Made by a program: the position numbers and the translations under genes. A stretch of DNA of 64,000 bases from Helicobacter winghamensis ATCC BAA-430 (GTDB lineage: Bacteria > Campylobacterota > Campylobacteria > Campylobacterales > Helicobacteraceae), in assembly GCF_028751035.1 (NCBI RefSeq), contig NZ_CP063533.1, forward strand, positions 248,001 through 312,000, given 5' to 3'. Each line of letters starts with the position of its first letter. Position 1 is the first letter of the stretch. The notes beneath the pieces were generated by a model. The model saw only the letters and a program-made list of their open reading frames with translations, was not told where the DNA came from and did not search any database. Positions 46,287 through 54,389 of the stretch are shown here, in pieces.

Positions 46287-47786
46287 TCAAGGTTTTATTT
46301 TTATGTTGGGATTCAAGAAATCATCGTCTGCAAGATAATCTTTTGTTGTAACCTTGAAAAAGCCTAAGATTGTGGAAAATAGGTTGTCGTGGGAGAGCTT
46401 TGAGCCTTTATGCTCTGTGGCAAGTTGTGTGAGCGTGGAGTCATTGCTCCAAAAGATTGTTGGAATATGGGTTTGTTCTTGTGGTGCGAAGATATAGGGC
46501 ATTCCGTGTAGGTAGATTCCATTTTCTCCTAAACTTTCGCCGTGGTCTGAAACATAGAGCAGAGCGGTTTTATACTCTGTTTTTGTTTGTAAAGACTCAA
46601 TGATTTTTGCTAGGATAAAATCTGTGTAAAGCAAGGTGTTATCATAAGTGTTGATTAGAGATTCTTGGGAGCATTTGGCAAGCTCGTTTGTGTCACAAGT
46701 TGGGGTAAATTTTTTAAAAGCACTAGGATAACGCTTATAGTAAGTTGGTCCGTGCAAGCCTTGTAAATGTAAGATGATGATATTTTGATTTTCAAGGTTT
46801 TCTAGCTTGTTTTTAAAAGGTTCAAGCAAGGATTCATCAAAGGGTTTGGATAGGTTTTGGTATCAGCAATTCTCTCACATACCCCCTTACAACCCCCAGA
46901 ATTATTGTCATACCAAGACACGCTAACGCCGACTTTTTGTAAAATATCTAAGGTGTTTTCCTGATATTCTGTGGTTTTAAAATCTGCCCTTTTAGAGAGA
47001 GAAAACATACAAGGAAGGCTTATGGCAGTGGAAGTGCCACAGGAGAAAAAGTTATCAAAAAAGACTACATTTTTTTCTTTGGTGTAAAAGTTTGTGTCAT
47101 TGTGCGTATAATTGCCTAGTGAATAATTTTTAGCTCTTGCGGTTTCCCCTACAACTAGAACTAAAAGGCTTTTGTCTGTGTTTTGTAAAGTAGCATCATT
47201 GCTGATATGTTGAATATCTGGTTTTTCTTTAACGAATTTTTGATAATAGCGATAGATTACATAGAATTGATAAAAAGGTGTATTATATATTCTAACAATA
47301 TTGTAATTCCTAAAGAAAGGCACATAGGTTTTTGTCAAGGGGAGAAAGATTGATAATGCTAAGGCAATGGCAATACAGGAGCTTAAAATCCTTTTTGATT
47401 TCTACTTTGAAAACAAAATAAGCAAATACAATACAAGAAAATCCAATTAAAATCAAATAAATATTAAATATTTCAGAAGCTTCTTTGGCGTCTGTTTGTA
47501 TCACATTAAGAATCATATCAGAGTCAATTAAGATTCCATATGATGACATAAAATACACGCTAAAAGTGGCACTAGTAATAAAAAGTATGGATATGAACTT
47601 TGTAAAATACTTGATAAAAATTATATTTAAAAGAACAAAAATGAGACAAAAATAACACATCGCTAAAGCAAAAGCTAAAAATGCGCTTTCTAAATGTTTT
47701 GCCACAAAAACAAAAGCGCCAGTATTAAGCAGTGTTAAAAGTATGGTATTTATTAAAATAAATGTGATTTTTGAGAGTTTTAGCAT
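46287..47786 (-). pseudogene. eptA: Lipid A/core phosphoethanolamine transferase EptA, split by two frameshifts
   Basis: Three frames cover one alkaline-phosphatase-superfamily membrane enzyme. Segment 1 (47786 to about 47395) has the membrane helices. Segment 2 (about 47390 to 46858) has the Zn-site Glu in VVGETARAKN and the nucleophile Thr in SCGTSTAISLPCMFS. Segment 3 (about 46855 to 46287) has YVSDHGESLGENGIYLHG. The first join falls at A5 on the gene strand (47392-47396), where one A fewer restores the frame. The second falls at A4 (46855-46858), where one more A gives DTKNLSKPFDES. All catalytic residues survive, so the break is recent or a sequencing artefact. An intact enzyme would modify lipid A and confer polymyxin resistance. 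Confidence 0.85.
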
Positions 47787-47867
47787 TAAATAACCTTTAA
47801 GGGTGTTTAAGGGCAGAAATTGTATAAGGGATTTAACAATGATGGGTTAATGGCGTGTAAAAGACTG

Positions 47868-48698
47868 CTAGGTTTTTTCTAAAATTATTTCCTCTTCGTT
47901 TTTGAAAGTATAAAAACGCTTTGGTGGGGTTTCTAGTAGGATAAAAGGGGAGTTGGCTAGAGATTGTTTAATGAAATTAAAAAATTCTTGTGCGTAAAAG
48001 AGATAAATGCTAGACGCGCCAAGTGGGAAGGCTTTTAGGATTCCATTTTCTAGCATTTGTTGTTGGACGCGGAAGTAATTAACCTTTAAAGTTTCACTTA
48101 AAGGCAAGCAAAAATGATAAAACTCTCCCTTTATGCGCTTGTTTTCTGTGGTTAGAATCTCACCTAAAAAGGGCTTAAAATACCGATATTTAACGCCACA
48201 CATCGCTTCAATATACACCATATAAGTGCAAACTCTAATATCAATCCCCACAAACGCCATCACAGCATTTTCTAAATACAGCCTGTGATACACGCTATTT
48301 TCTAAAAAAGGATTCCATTCGCCCATATTTTCAAGTGTGCTTTTTGGCATTAGAATCTCTTTTGCTCTTTTTCCACTGCCACAGAAGCTAAACATAGGGT
48401 GATTGCTTCTAATTTTAGTGGTTTGTCGAAAGGCTTCACTTAGAATTCCAACTTCGCTCCTAGCCGTGTTTAAGTCTAAAAAGCGTGTTTTTGGAAAAGT
48501 GTAATTAAAAGCTGGCATTAAAAGTGTGCCGTTTTTTGCAATCTCACTGAGCGTTTCTATCCACAAAGTTGGAATCACATTTAAGCTTACATTCTCGTGT
48601 TTGCCAAGGCTTGCAAGAGAGCTATGCACAAGCAAAGTGGAATCGCTTTTGATACTTTTAAAAGCGTTATAAATCTCTTGTGTGGAATAGCTTTTCAT
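47868..48698 (-). CDS. AAC(3)-like N-acyltransferase
   Basis: A 276-residue cytoplasmic protein of the aminoglycoside 3-N-acetyltransferase (Antibiotic_NAT) family: TLLVHSSLASLG, GTLLMPAFNYTF, EVGILSEAFRQTTKIRSNHPMFSFCGSGK, and AVMAFVGIDIRVCTYMVYIEA. Family members in surface-glycan loci acylate amino sugars rather than drugs, and C. jejuni has such genes in its flagellin-glycan locus. As last gene of the operon with an adenylation enzyme and an ACP, it probably transfers the activated acyl or aminoacyl group to an amino sugar. That link is inference. Confidence 0.75.
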   Translation of the reverse strand: MKSYSTQEIYNAFKSIKSDSTLLVHSSLASLGKHENVSLNVIPTLWIETLSEIAKNGTLLMPAFNYTFPKTRFLDLNTARSEVGILSEAFRQTTKIRSNHPMFSFCGSGKRAKEILMPKSTLENMGEWNPFLENSVYHRLYLENAVMAFVGIDIRVCTYMVYIEAMCGVKYRYFKPFLGEILTTENKRIKGEFYHFCLPLSETLKVNYFRVQQQMLENGILKAFPLGASSIYLFYAQEFFNFIKQSLANSPFILLETPPKRFYTFKNEEEIILEKT

Positions 48699-48706
48699 AA
48701 AAATCC

Positions 48707-49438
48707 TTATAGAAATTCCCCAAAGTTTTTAGCAATTTCTGTGTAAGCTTGCGTAATTTGCGCATTAAAATTAGAAGTGTTCCAAGCCTTGCGTGAAAAA
48801 AGATTCCATTCAAGCTTTTTAAAAAACAAGTCCTTGTTGTTAGAATCTAGCAAATCCACTTTTAAATTGCCTACATTATCGTGCATAATTTTTTGCAAAG
48901 ATTTTGCAAGGATTTCCATTACTTGAAAGATAAAAATAAAAAGCGGAATCTCTAAAAGTGGCTTTAAACTAGTCCTTAGCATAGTCTGAAGCTCCGCATC
49001 GTGTTCGCGAACAAGCGTGCATTTATGCGCTTCTTTTTGACTAAAAAATAAATCCATAAGGCTAGCAGGATAAAAATCTAAAATCTCTCCCTTAGCATTC
49101 ACAATAGGAAAGTAGGGATAAATGCGACACAAAAGTGGGCGCATACAATGGGGGTTGCAAAGCCCAGCACACTCACAAGAGAGAAAGTAAAGCACAAATT
49201 TTTTGCCATTTTGTAAGGTAAATTCTTCCTTTTTAGCGGGCGTTGTTAGATTTAGGATTCCACCTTTTTGCTTGTAATAATTGTATTCACCTTCTACGAG
49301 TGCGAGTGTTACGGCGTTTTGGTTTAAAATCTTAAAGTTTTCACCTAAAAAATTCTTGCAACAATAAGAATCGCAAGTCAAATAGCACTCCTTAAAATGC
49401 ACAAATTCTAATTTATAAAGTGCTTCCCAATCAATCAT
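48707..49438 (-). CDS. Cysteine-rich protein, possible metal or Fe-S binding
   Basis: A 243-residue protein I cannot assign to a family. Ten or more cysteines lie in two groups: CYLTCDSYCC near residue 18, and CECAGLCNPHCMRPLLCRIYP near residues 109-129. This spacing resembles zinc/iron-chelating (YkgJ-type) or Fe-S proteins. A hydrophobic stretch follows at about residues 178-195. It overlaps the ACP gene by four bases, so it is made in step with it and may be a redox or maturation partner. Confidence 0.5.
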   Translation of the reverse strand: MIDWEALYKLEFVHFKECYLTCDSYCCKNFLGENFKILNQNAVTLALVEGEYNYYKQKGGILNLTTPAKKEEFTLQNGKKFVLYFLSCECAGLCNPHCMRPLLCRIYPYFPIVNAKGEILDFYPASLMDLFFSQKEAHKCTLVREHDAELQTMLRTSLKPLLEIPLFIFIFQVMEILAKSLQKIMHDNVGNLKVDLLDSNNKDLFFKKLEWNLFSRKAWNTSNFNAQITQAYTEIAKNFGEFL

Positions 49439-49671
49439 TTAGACTCTTTTAAAGATTCTATAATCGCACAAAATTTCCCGAGCGTGCTAAACTCTTCAGG
49501 GTCAAATTCACTTAAGTCAAGCTCAATTTCAAGCTCTGTTTCAAGCACGCTTAAAAGCTCCAAAAAGCCCATAGAATCTAAAGCACTAAAAAGCGGAAAA
49601 TCCTCAAAGTTTTCTGTGTTTAATGTGGGATTTTTCACTTTTAAAAATTCTAAAATTCTATTCTTTAACAT
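49435..49671 (-). CDS. Acyl carrier protein (accessory)
   Basis: A 78-residue acidic protein of the ACP/PCP family. LFSALDSMGFLELLSVLE carries the DSM motif whose Ser (near residue 33) takes phosphopantetheine. It is not the fatty-acid AcpP, whose DSL motif and fab neighbours are lacking. It overlaps both flanking genes (by 14 and 4 bases) in the adenylation operon, so it likely carries the group activated by the adenylation protein. Confidence 0.85.
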   Translation of the reverse strand: MLKNRILEFLKVKNPTLNTENFEDFPLFSALDSMGFLELLSVLETELEIELDLSEFDPEEFSTLGKFCAIIESLKESK

Positions 49672-50944
49672 TTTTTAGCAATCCTTTTGTGATAAATTTT
49701 TGTAAATATTCCTTGAGTTCTAGCAAATTAAAGTCGCAAATCTCGGCAATTTCAAGCAAGTCTAACTTACCATCGCAATACATTAAAAGATTGCGCATAT
49801 CTTTAATTTTAGCAAAGGTGTCTTTAGTGCTAAGCGTGGGGTAGAGGTCGTATTTGCTTAGTTTTGGCTCGCATAAAATCGTATTCGCATACACGCCATT
49901 CATCTCCACTACTTCTAGCACGCGCAAGACATATTCTAAACTATTTGCTAGGCTTTTAGGACTTAGCAAACTTAAATCATCTAGGCTTGTGTGATACTCT
50001 TTATACTCTCCAAATTTTGTTCGCATTAGCGTGCAAAAGGGCAAATCTATGCCCGGTGCGCAATATTGCCGTTCATCACTTCCGCGTTCTAAATAAGAAT
50101 ATGCTTTGTGGTTTTTGTAGTAATGCTTTAAAATGTGTTGTGCGGCTCTATCGGCTAGGTTATTTGCGCTTTTAGAATGCAACACAGAATATTCTCCGCC
50201 ATCGCCTATGCAGGTTAGCACAAACCCCGCAATACAAGATTCTTTTAGCTCTTTTAAGTGCTGGCTTAAATAGTAAATGCTTCCAAGTGTTTCAGGTAAA
50301 AGCAAGATTCTATAAGAGTAGCGGTTCTCTCTTTGGCTTAGGATTTTTGCAAGGCTGTGGCATAGCAAAATTCCGCTTAATTCGTTGTTTGCCATTTGTG
50401 GATGGCAAATGTAGGTGCTTAAGAGAATTTCTTGCTTGCTTTGCCCTTTGATTTTTATCTCTCCATAATTCATTGTGCCATTTTCAAGCGTGCTATCAAT
50501 CACAATTTGGAATTTTTCTTGTGAGTTTTCATAGCTGTTTTGCAAGGCTTTAAAAGCTTCAAAGCTTAAGCAAAATCCAAAATATTCTTTGTAATATGAA
50601 GTGATATAAGGAATCGCTTTGGGCTGGTTTTCTAAAAAATGCAAATGTTCTTTTAATTCTCTAAAGGTTAATTCTGCGCGTGTTGGGATAGAGTAACCTA
50701 CAAGATGTAAGTTATTGGCGTGAAAATCGCAGATTTTCTCTCCACTGGGCGTTAAAATATAGGCGTCTTTGACATTCCATTCCTTTGGAATCTCCCAGTC
50801 AAAGGCTTGTGTCCTTGTTGGAATCGCATAAATGTTTAAATCGGCGGTTTTTAAGGAATCTTTTAGTATCTGTAGCGTCTGGCGATTGCCTTTGCCACTT
50901 AGAGAGCGTGGAATCTTAAAGAGTGTTTGTGCTAAGGCATACAT
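49658..50944 (-). CDS. DUF4910 (M28 peptidase-like) protein with C-terminal winged helix
   Basis: A 428-residue protein of the DUF4910 family, a metallo-aminopeptidase-like fold. The zinc-site residues are suggested by ICHPQMANNELSG (His, Asn/Glu), LLPETLGSIYYL (Glu) and KEYHTSLDD (His). GRGSDERQYC-type ERGSDERQYCAPGID is another family block, and the last 80 residues look like a winged helix. These proteins occur in surface polysaccharide and flagellin-glycan loci; the substrate is unknown. The frame is open upstream of its ATG as far as the 12-G tract, so a slip would fuse it to the adenylation protein. Confidence 0.75.
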   Translation of the reverse strand: MYALAQTLFKIPRSLSGKGNRQTLQILKDSLKTADLNIYAIPTRTQAFDWEIPKEWNVKDAYILTPSGEKICDFHANNLHLVGYSIPTRAELTFRELKEHLHFLENQPKAIPYITSYYKEYFGFCLSFEAFKALQNSYENSQEKFQIVIDSTLENGTMNYGEIKIKGQSKQEILLSTYICHPQMANNELSGILLCHSLAKILSQRENRYSYRILLLPETLGSIYYLSQHLKELKESCIAGFVLTCIGDGGEYSVLHSKSANNLADRAAQHILKHYYKNHKAYSYLERGSDERQYCAPGIDLPFCTLMRTKFGEYKEYHTSLDDLSLLSPKSLANSLEYVLRVLEVVEMNGVYANTILCEPKLSKYDLYPTLSTKDTFAKIKDMRNLLMYCDGKLDLLEIAEICDFNLLELKEYLQKFITKGLLKNVKE

Positions 50945-50969
50945 TTCCTGCCCATAATTTAAGAGGCTG

Positions 50970-52586
50970 TCAATTTGCTGTGTGTGCGGGGGGGGGGGGC
51001 GTAATTTGATGAATTAGCCATTGTTTAATGGCGTTTCTATCAACCTTGCCATTGGCATTTATCGGAAAACTCTCTAGGTAAAAAATCTGTTTTGGGAGCA
51101 TATAGTGGGGGAGTTTTTGGCGTAATGTGTTTAAGATTTCTGTGGAATCTTTTTGCTTGTCTTCAATGACTCCATAAAGCACATTGAAATCATTTTCTTG
51201 CAACACAATTGCGCGTCCTTGTTTATTGCTTGCAAGGCTTAGAGCATTGTCTATTTCTAAGAGTTCTACGCGGAATCCTTGAATTTTTACTTGCTCATCA
51301 AGACGCCCTAAGAAGCAATAAGCATTAAGTGTTGTATTAAATCTGCCTAAATCGCCTGTTTTATACCATCTAATTCCCTTTTCTTCTATGAATTTTTCTT
51401 GTGTTTTGCTAGGGTCATTGTAGTAGCCAAGTGCGATTTGTGAAGTTTCTTTAACCTTGCTTCCTAGTAGAATCTCTCCTGCCTCGCCTGTTTTAACTTC
51501 TTTATTTTGAGTGTTGCGTAAAGAGAGCATAAGCCCATCAAAAGGCAGTCCGAGCGGTAAAATATCCTCTTGTAAAGGTGGAATCGCATTTTGGATTCCA
51601 CCTTTTTGTATGAAGCGATAATGGGTAAAGCTAATCGTGGCTTCTGTGGGACCATAGAGATTATCAAGCAAGGCATTTGGAGCGGCTTTAGCAAAGGCTA
51701 TGGCGGACTTTACAGGCAGTGCTTCACCACAAAATAACGCAATTTTTAGGTTTGGTAAAACATTTTCTTTTAAGGCTTTTAGGTTTTGTAGGTAAGCAAT
51801 CAAAGAAGGTGGGGCAAAAAGCACACTTAGTTGCTTTGTTACAATAAATTTAAGTGGGTTTAAGAGCCAAATTTGTGGGATTACTACAAGTGTTGCACCT
51901 GAGAGCAGAGTGCAGAAAATATCGTGCATACTTAAATCAAAAGTTAAGTCAAAAAATTGCGAGATTCTATCTTGTGGTGTGAAATGGTATAAATTTTGAA
52001 TGCGATTGACATAAGAGATTAGGTTATTTCTGCTTACTAACACGCCCTTTGGGATTCCTGTGCTACCGCTTGTAAAGAGCAAATAAGCTGGGTTTTGTGT
52101 GGTAGATTTTGAAATTGTAAAATTTGTTTTTTGCGGAAACTCTAATGGAATCTCTACAAAATTATGCTGTGGGAACTGCTTTTTTAACTCTGTGAAATCC
52201 ACTTTAAAGCACAAGATATTTAGAGATTTTATGGAGTTTGCAATTTTACAAAAGGATTTTACGCATTCTTTGCATAAAAGCATTGTGGTAGATTCCGTGC
52301 GTGCAATCATTGTTTGGAGTCGCTCATTTGGGAATCTTGGATTTAAAGGCACATAAGTAAAGTTCCCAAGCACACAAGCAACGACGCTAACATACACTTC
52401 TATTGAGCGTGTGCCAAAGAGAATTATGCTATTTTCTTGCACGCAATTTTGTGTTAAAAAGATAGCAAGCGCGTTAGCTTGAGTTTCAAGCTCCGCATAG
52501 GTGATACTCTCTTTATCCACTTCTATGGCGCAGTTTGTTGCGTATTGTTTAAAAGCGTTTTGAAACGCTTGATTTAAGGAATCCAT
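50970..52586 (-). CDS. Amino acid adenylation protein (ANL superfamily), with switchable C terminus
   Basis: A 538-residue stand-alone adenylation enzyme, like DltA or an NRPS A domain. Motifs are TSGSTGIPKGV (A3), FDLSMHDIF, NLYGPTEATIS (A5), WYKTGDLGRF (A7), RLDEQVKIQGFRVEL (A8) and NANGKVDR (A10, catalytic Lys). It activates a carboxylic acid as the AMP ester for transfer to the ACP of the operon. I choose ATG 52586, since the GTG at 52622 would coincide with the predicted transcript start. The poly-C tract encodes ITPPPPAHTAN at the end. One base less opens a fusion of about 975 residues with the DUF4910 protein. Confidence 0.85.
   Translation of the reverse strand: MDSLNQAFQNAFKQYATNCAIEVDKESITYAELETQANALAIFLTQNCVQENSIILFGTRSIEVYVSVVACVLGNFTYVPLNPRFPNERLQTMIARTESTTMLLCKECVKSFCKIANSIKSLNILCFKVDFTELKKQFPQHNFVEIPLEFPQKTNFTISKSTTQNPAYLLFTSGSTGIPKGVLVSRNNLISYVNRIQNLYHFTPQDRISQFFDLTFDLSMHDIFCTLLSGATLVVIPQIWLLNPLKFIVTKQLSVLFAPPSLIAYLQNLKALKENVLPNLKIALFCGEALPVKSAIAFAKAAPNALLDNLYGPTEATISFTHYRFIQKGGIQNAIPPLQEDILPLGLPFDGLMLSLRNTQNKEVKTGEAGEILLGSKVKETSQIALGYYNDPSKTQEKFIEEKGIRWYKTGDLGRFNTTLNAYCFLGRLDEQVKIQGFRVELLEIDNALSLASNKQGRAIVLQENDFNVLYGVIEDKQKDSTEILNTLRQKLPHYMLPKQIFYLESFPINANGKVDRNAIKQWLIHQITPPPPAHTAN
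50988..50999. repeat. Poly-G tract (12 G) at the end of the adenylation gene
   Basis: Twelve G on the plus strand. At 12 the adenylation gene ends at 50970. At 11 (or 14) it reads straight into the DUF4910 gene. At 13 it stops at about 50959 with a different short tail. All three outcomes were read from the sequence. Confidence 0.95.
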
Positions 52587-52630
52587 TTTGTATCTTTTGT
52601 TTAAAATTGCGTCATTATACACAAACTCTG

Positions 52631-52660
52631 ATTATAGCAAAATTTGCTAAAATCACACAA
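52631..52660 (-). promoter_or_regulatory. Promoter of the adenylation operon
   Basis: On the minus strand TTGTGT (52655-52660), an 18-base spacer and TATAAT (52631-52636) precede the adenylation gene. Predicted transcript start is near 52622, which favours the ATG at 52586. Confidence 0.55.
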
Positions 52661-52673
52661 AACACAGAGACTT

Positions 52674-52736
52674 ACTAAAGGCTTCAAGGTTAGCAAACCC
52701 TTTATCGGTGCGATAAATAACTGCATAACAAAATAA
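52674..52736 (+). pseudogene. Decayed 5' fragment of an ilvD copy
   Basis: Translates as TKGFKVSKPFIGAINNCITK and stop, matching the start of the intact IlvD at 54390 ([12 protein letters not shown]). The 19-base TTAGCAAACCCTTTATCGG at 52690-52708 is identical to 54475-54493 in ilvD. It is a remnant in the same orientation, 1.8 kb before the intact gene. The rest of the 240-base gap (52623-52861) holds only the operon promoter. Confidence 0.75.
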
Positions 52737-52861
52737 ACAAAGATTAAGATAAATGTTTGCTTGCATATTTTCCAACTTTTTTGTATTTATGCAAGCACAA
52801 GCTAGATTCTCTTTGCAACAAATATTAGCTTTTATTCTAGCCCAATCTCCCCCACCAAAGC

Positions 52862-54052
52862 CTACTTTCGCAGTGCGCTTTCTTGCTCTTTATCCCTTTT
52901 GACATTTGCATTTTGCACATAGCCTACAATGGCATTGCTATTTGGATTTATATCCTTTGAAAACTCCATTAGCATAACCTTTGTAAAGCCATTGACAGAT
53001 TTTGATAGAAGTAGTATCGCCCCATAGTCTCTTTTTGCACTCCCACTATTGAGAATCTTTGTATAAAGCACAGGGGATTTTAGGCTTGGATTCTCATAGA
53101 TTTTTACCGCACCTATCTGGCTTACTAGCTCTAGCGTTACTTGTTGTGATTTATCTATCACTTCGTGCAATTCTCTTATGCGATGATTTATCATTCCATA
53201 TAAACAATGCAAAAGTTCTTTGCCATTTTCTGCATTATTGCATTGTATATTGCGCTTTTTTAGCCATTGTAGTTGCTCTTTTTTAAGCGTAGATTTTTGC
53301 TCATTACTCCACGCAAAAGCAAGCGCATATTCAAACATCGCATTTAAGCTCACATCATCACGCAGAGTATAAAAGCTATTGCAAATGCCTTTTTCAACCT
53401 TGCTTAAGCCCTGCTTCTCGCAATCAAAGCTCCCTTTAAATCGTGGGTAGATTCCACTTAGAGTGCCTGCTTTGCTTTTATCATTTGGCGTTTCACAAGT
53501 GCTAGAATCTAGCCCCTTGCTAGAGTGAAAATAAATCCCTTTAGAATCTTTGCTAAGAGTGAAGCTCATATTTTTCTCACATTTGCTCCGCTCTGTCCCT
53601 TCTGTGTGGCTACATACAAGATCAAAATACTTTCCACTAGGCTTTGCTGTGTTACCATTTATAAAAATCTCCACTTCACCCGGAAACACCCCACTATCGC
53701 AGATAAGATGTTCAGTTTGTTTAGCAGGGTCAGGGATTTGGCTCATCACTAAGCCAAGTGTGCATACTGCACTTTTATCTTCATAGTTGTATTTCTGTGT
53801 TTGATAGCAGTCATAGATTTGTATCGCACTTTGCTTATAGCACCAGCCGATTTTATTAAGCGGATCGCATTGGCTCATCTCTCCCCATACGCCCTCCCAC
53901 TCACTGCCTTTATAAAAGCTATCGACAGATTTGCTGATATATTCGCGTGGTTCTATTGGGCTACTCTCAACATCTGTCGCACTTCGCGTACTACAACCTT
54001 GCATACCACATAATAGCACCGCTATTGTCAAAGCTACTAGAATCTTATACAT
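52862..54052 (-). CDS. Lipoprotein with LprI-like (DUF1311) domain
   Basis: A 396-residue exported protein. Signal sequence MYKILVALTIAVLLCGMQGC with the acylated Cys at about 20 (a slightly unusual lipobox). The C-terminal half contains a domain like the lysozyme inhibitor LprI: DCEKQGLSKVEKGIC, then LDRDD-type LRDDVSLNAMFEYAL, and QLQWLKKRNIQC with paired cysteines. The start at 54052 has AAAGGAGG, the best ribosome site in this region; longer in-frame starts lack one. It may protect against host lysozyme. It sits between the ilvD fragment and the intact ilvD, so it probably came with the island. Confidence 0.65.
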   Translation of the reverse strand: MYKILVALTIAVLLCGMQGCSTRSATDVESSPIEPREYISKSVDSFYKGSEWEGVWGEMSQCDPLNKIGWCYKQSAIQIYDCYQTQKYNYEDKSAVCTLGLVMSQIPDPAKQTEHLICDSGVFPGEVEIFINGNTAKPSGKYFDLVCSHTEGTERSKCEKNMSFTLSKDSKGIYFHSSKGLDSSTCETPNDKSKAGTLSGIYPRFKGSFDCEKQGLSKVEKGICNSFYTLRDDVSLNAMFEYALAFAWSNEQKSTLKKEQLQWLKKRNIQCNNAENGKELLHCLYGMINHRIRELHEVIDKSQQVTLELVSQIGAVKIYENPSLKSPVLYTKILNSGSAKRDYGAILLLSKSVNGFTKVMLMEFSKDINPNSNAIVGYVQNANVKRDKEQESALRK

Positions 54053-54287
54053 TTGCCCTCCTTTAGATTCTACTCTAAGCCCTACATTGTAGCTAAACTT
54101 CACTAAGCCAATATTAAGACCCAAGCAAGCATTTATATTTAATGGTAAAATTCCACAATTAATCCAAGCAAGGACAATAATGCAAAAAACACAAAAGCTA
54201 GAGCTACAATACAACAAAGAGGGCAAAAACCCTAGAGCTAGAGCTTACACACTATACAGACATCCACTTTGCAGAATCTAGCTTGTC

Positions 54288-54313
54288 ATACTGAGCCTTT
54301 AAGGGCGAAGTAT
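54288..54313. repeat. Intergenic hairpin element upstream of ilvD
   Basis: ATACT, GA, GCCTTT, AAGGGC, GA, AGTAT forms an imperfect inverted repeat. Its TGTCATACTGAGC...GAAGTATCT frame looks like a dispersed intergenic repeat. The 337-base gap 54053-54389 also contains a 33-codon frame (54180-54281) with a ribosome-like AAGGA but no known match, and a TATAAT. Confidence 0.4.
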
Positions 54314-54354
54314 CTAGCAACATAGAATCTAAAAAACAGCTAAGAATCTTCAAG

Positions 54355-54360
54355 TATAAT
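54355..54360 (+). promoter_or_regulatory. -10 box before ilvD
   Basis: TATAAT lies 30 bases before the ilvD start, which is preceded by TTAAGGAG. No clear -35. This promoter probably also serves the two methyltransferase genes that follow without a gap. Confidence 0.5.
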
Positions 54361-54389
54361 TATTTCATACAAATTATTAAGGAGATTCT

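Noticed and set aside
54180-54281. 33-codon frame with AAGGA upstream of ilvD
   Set aside because: No recognisable domain and chance frames of this length are common; noted only within the intergenic entry.
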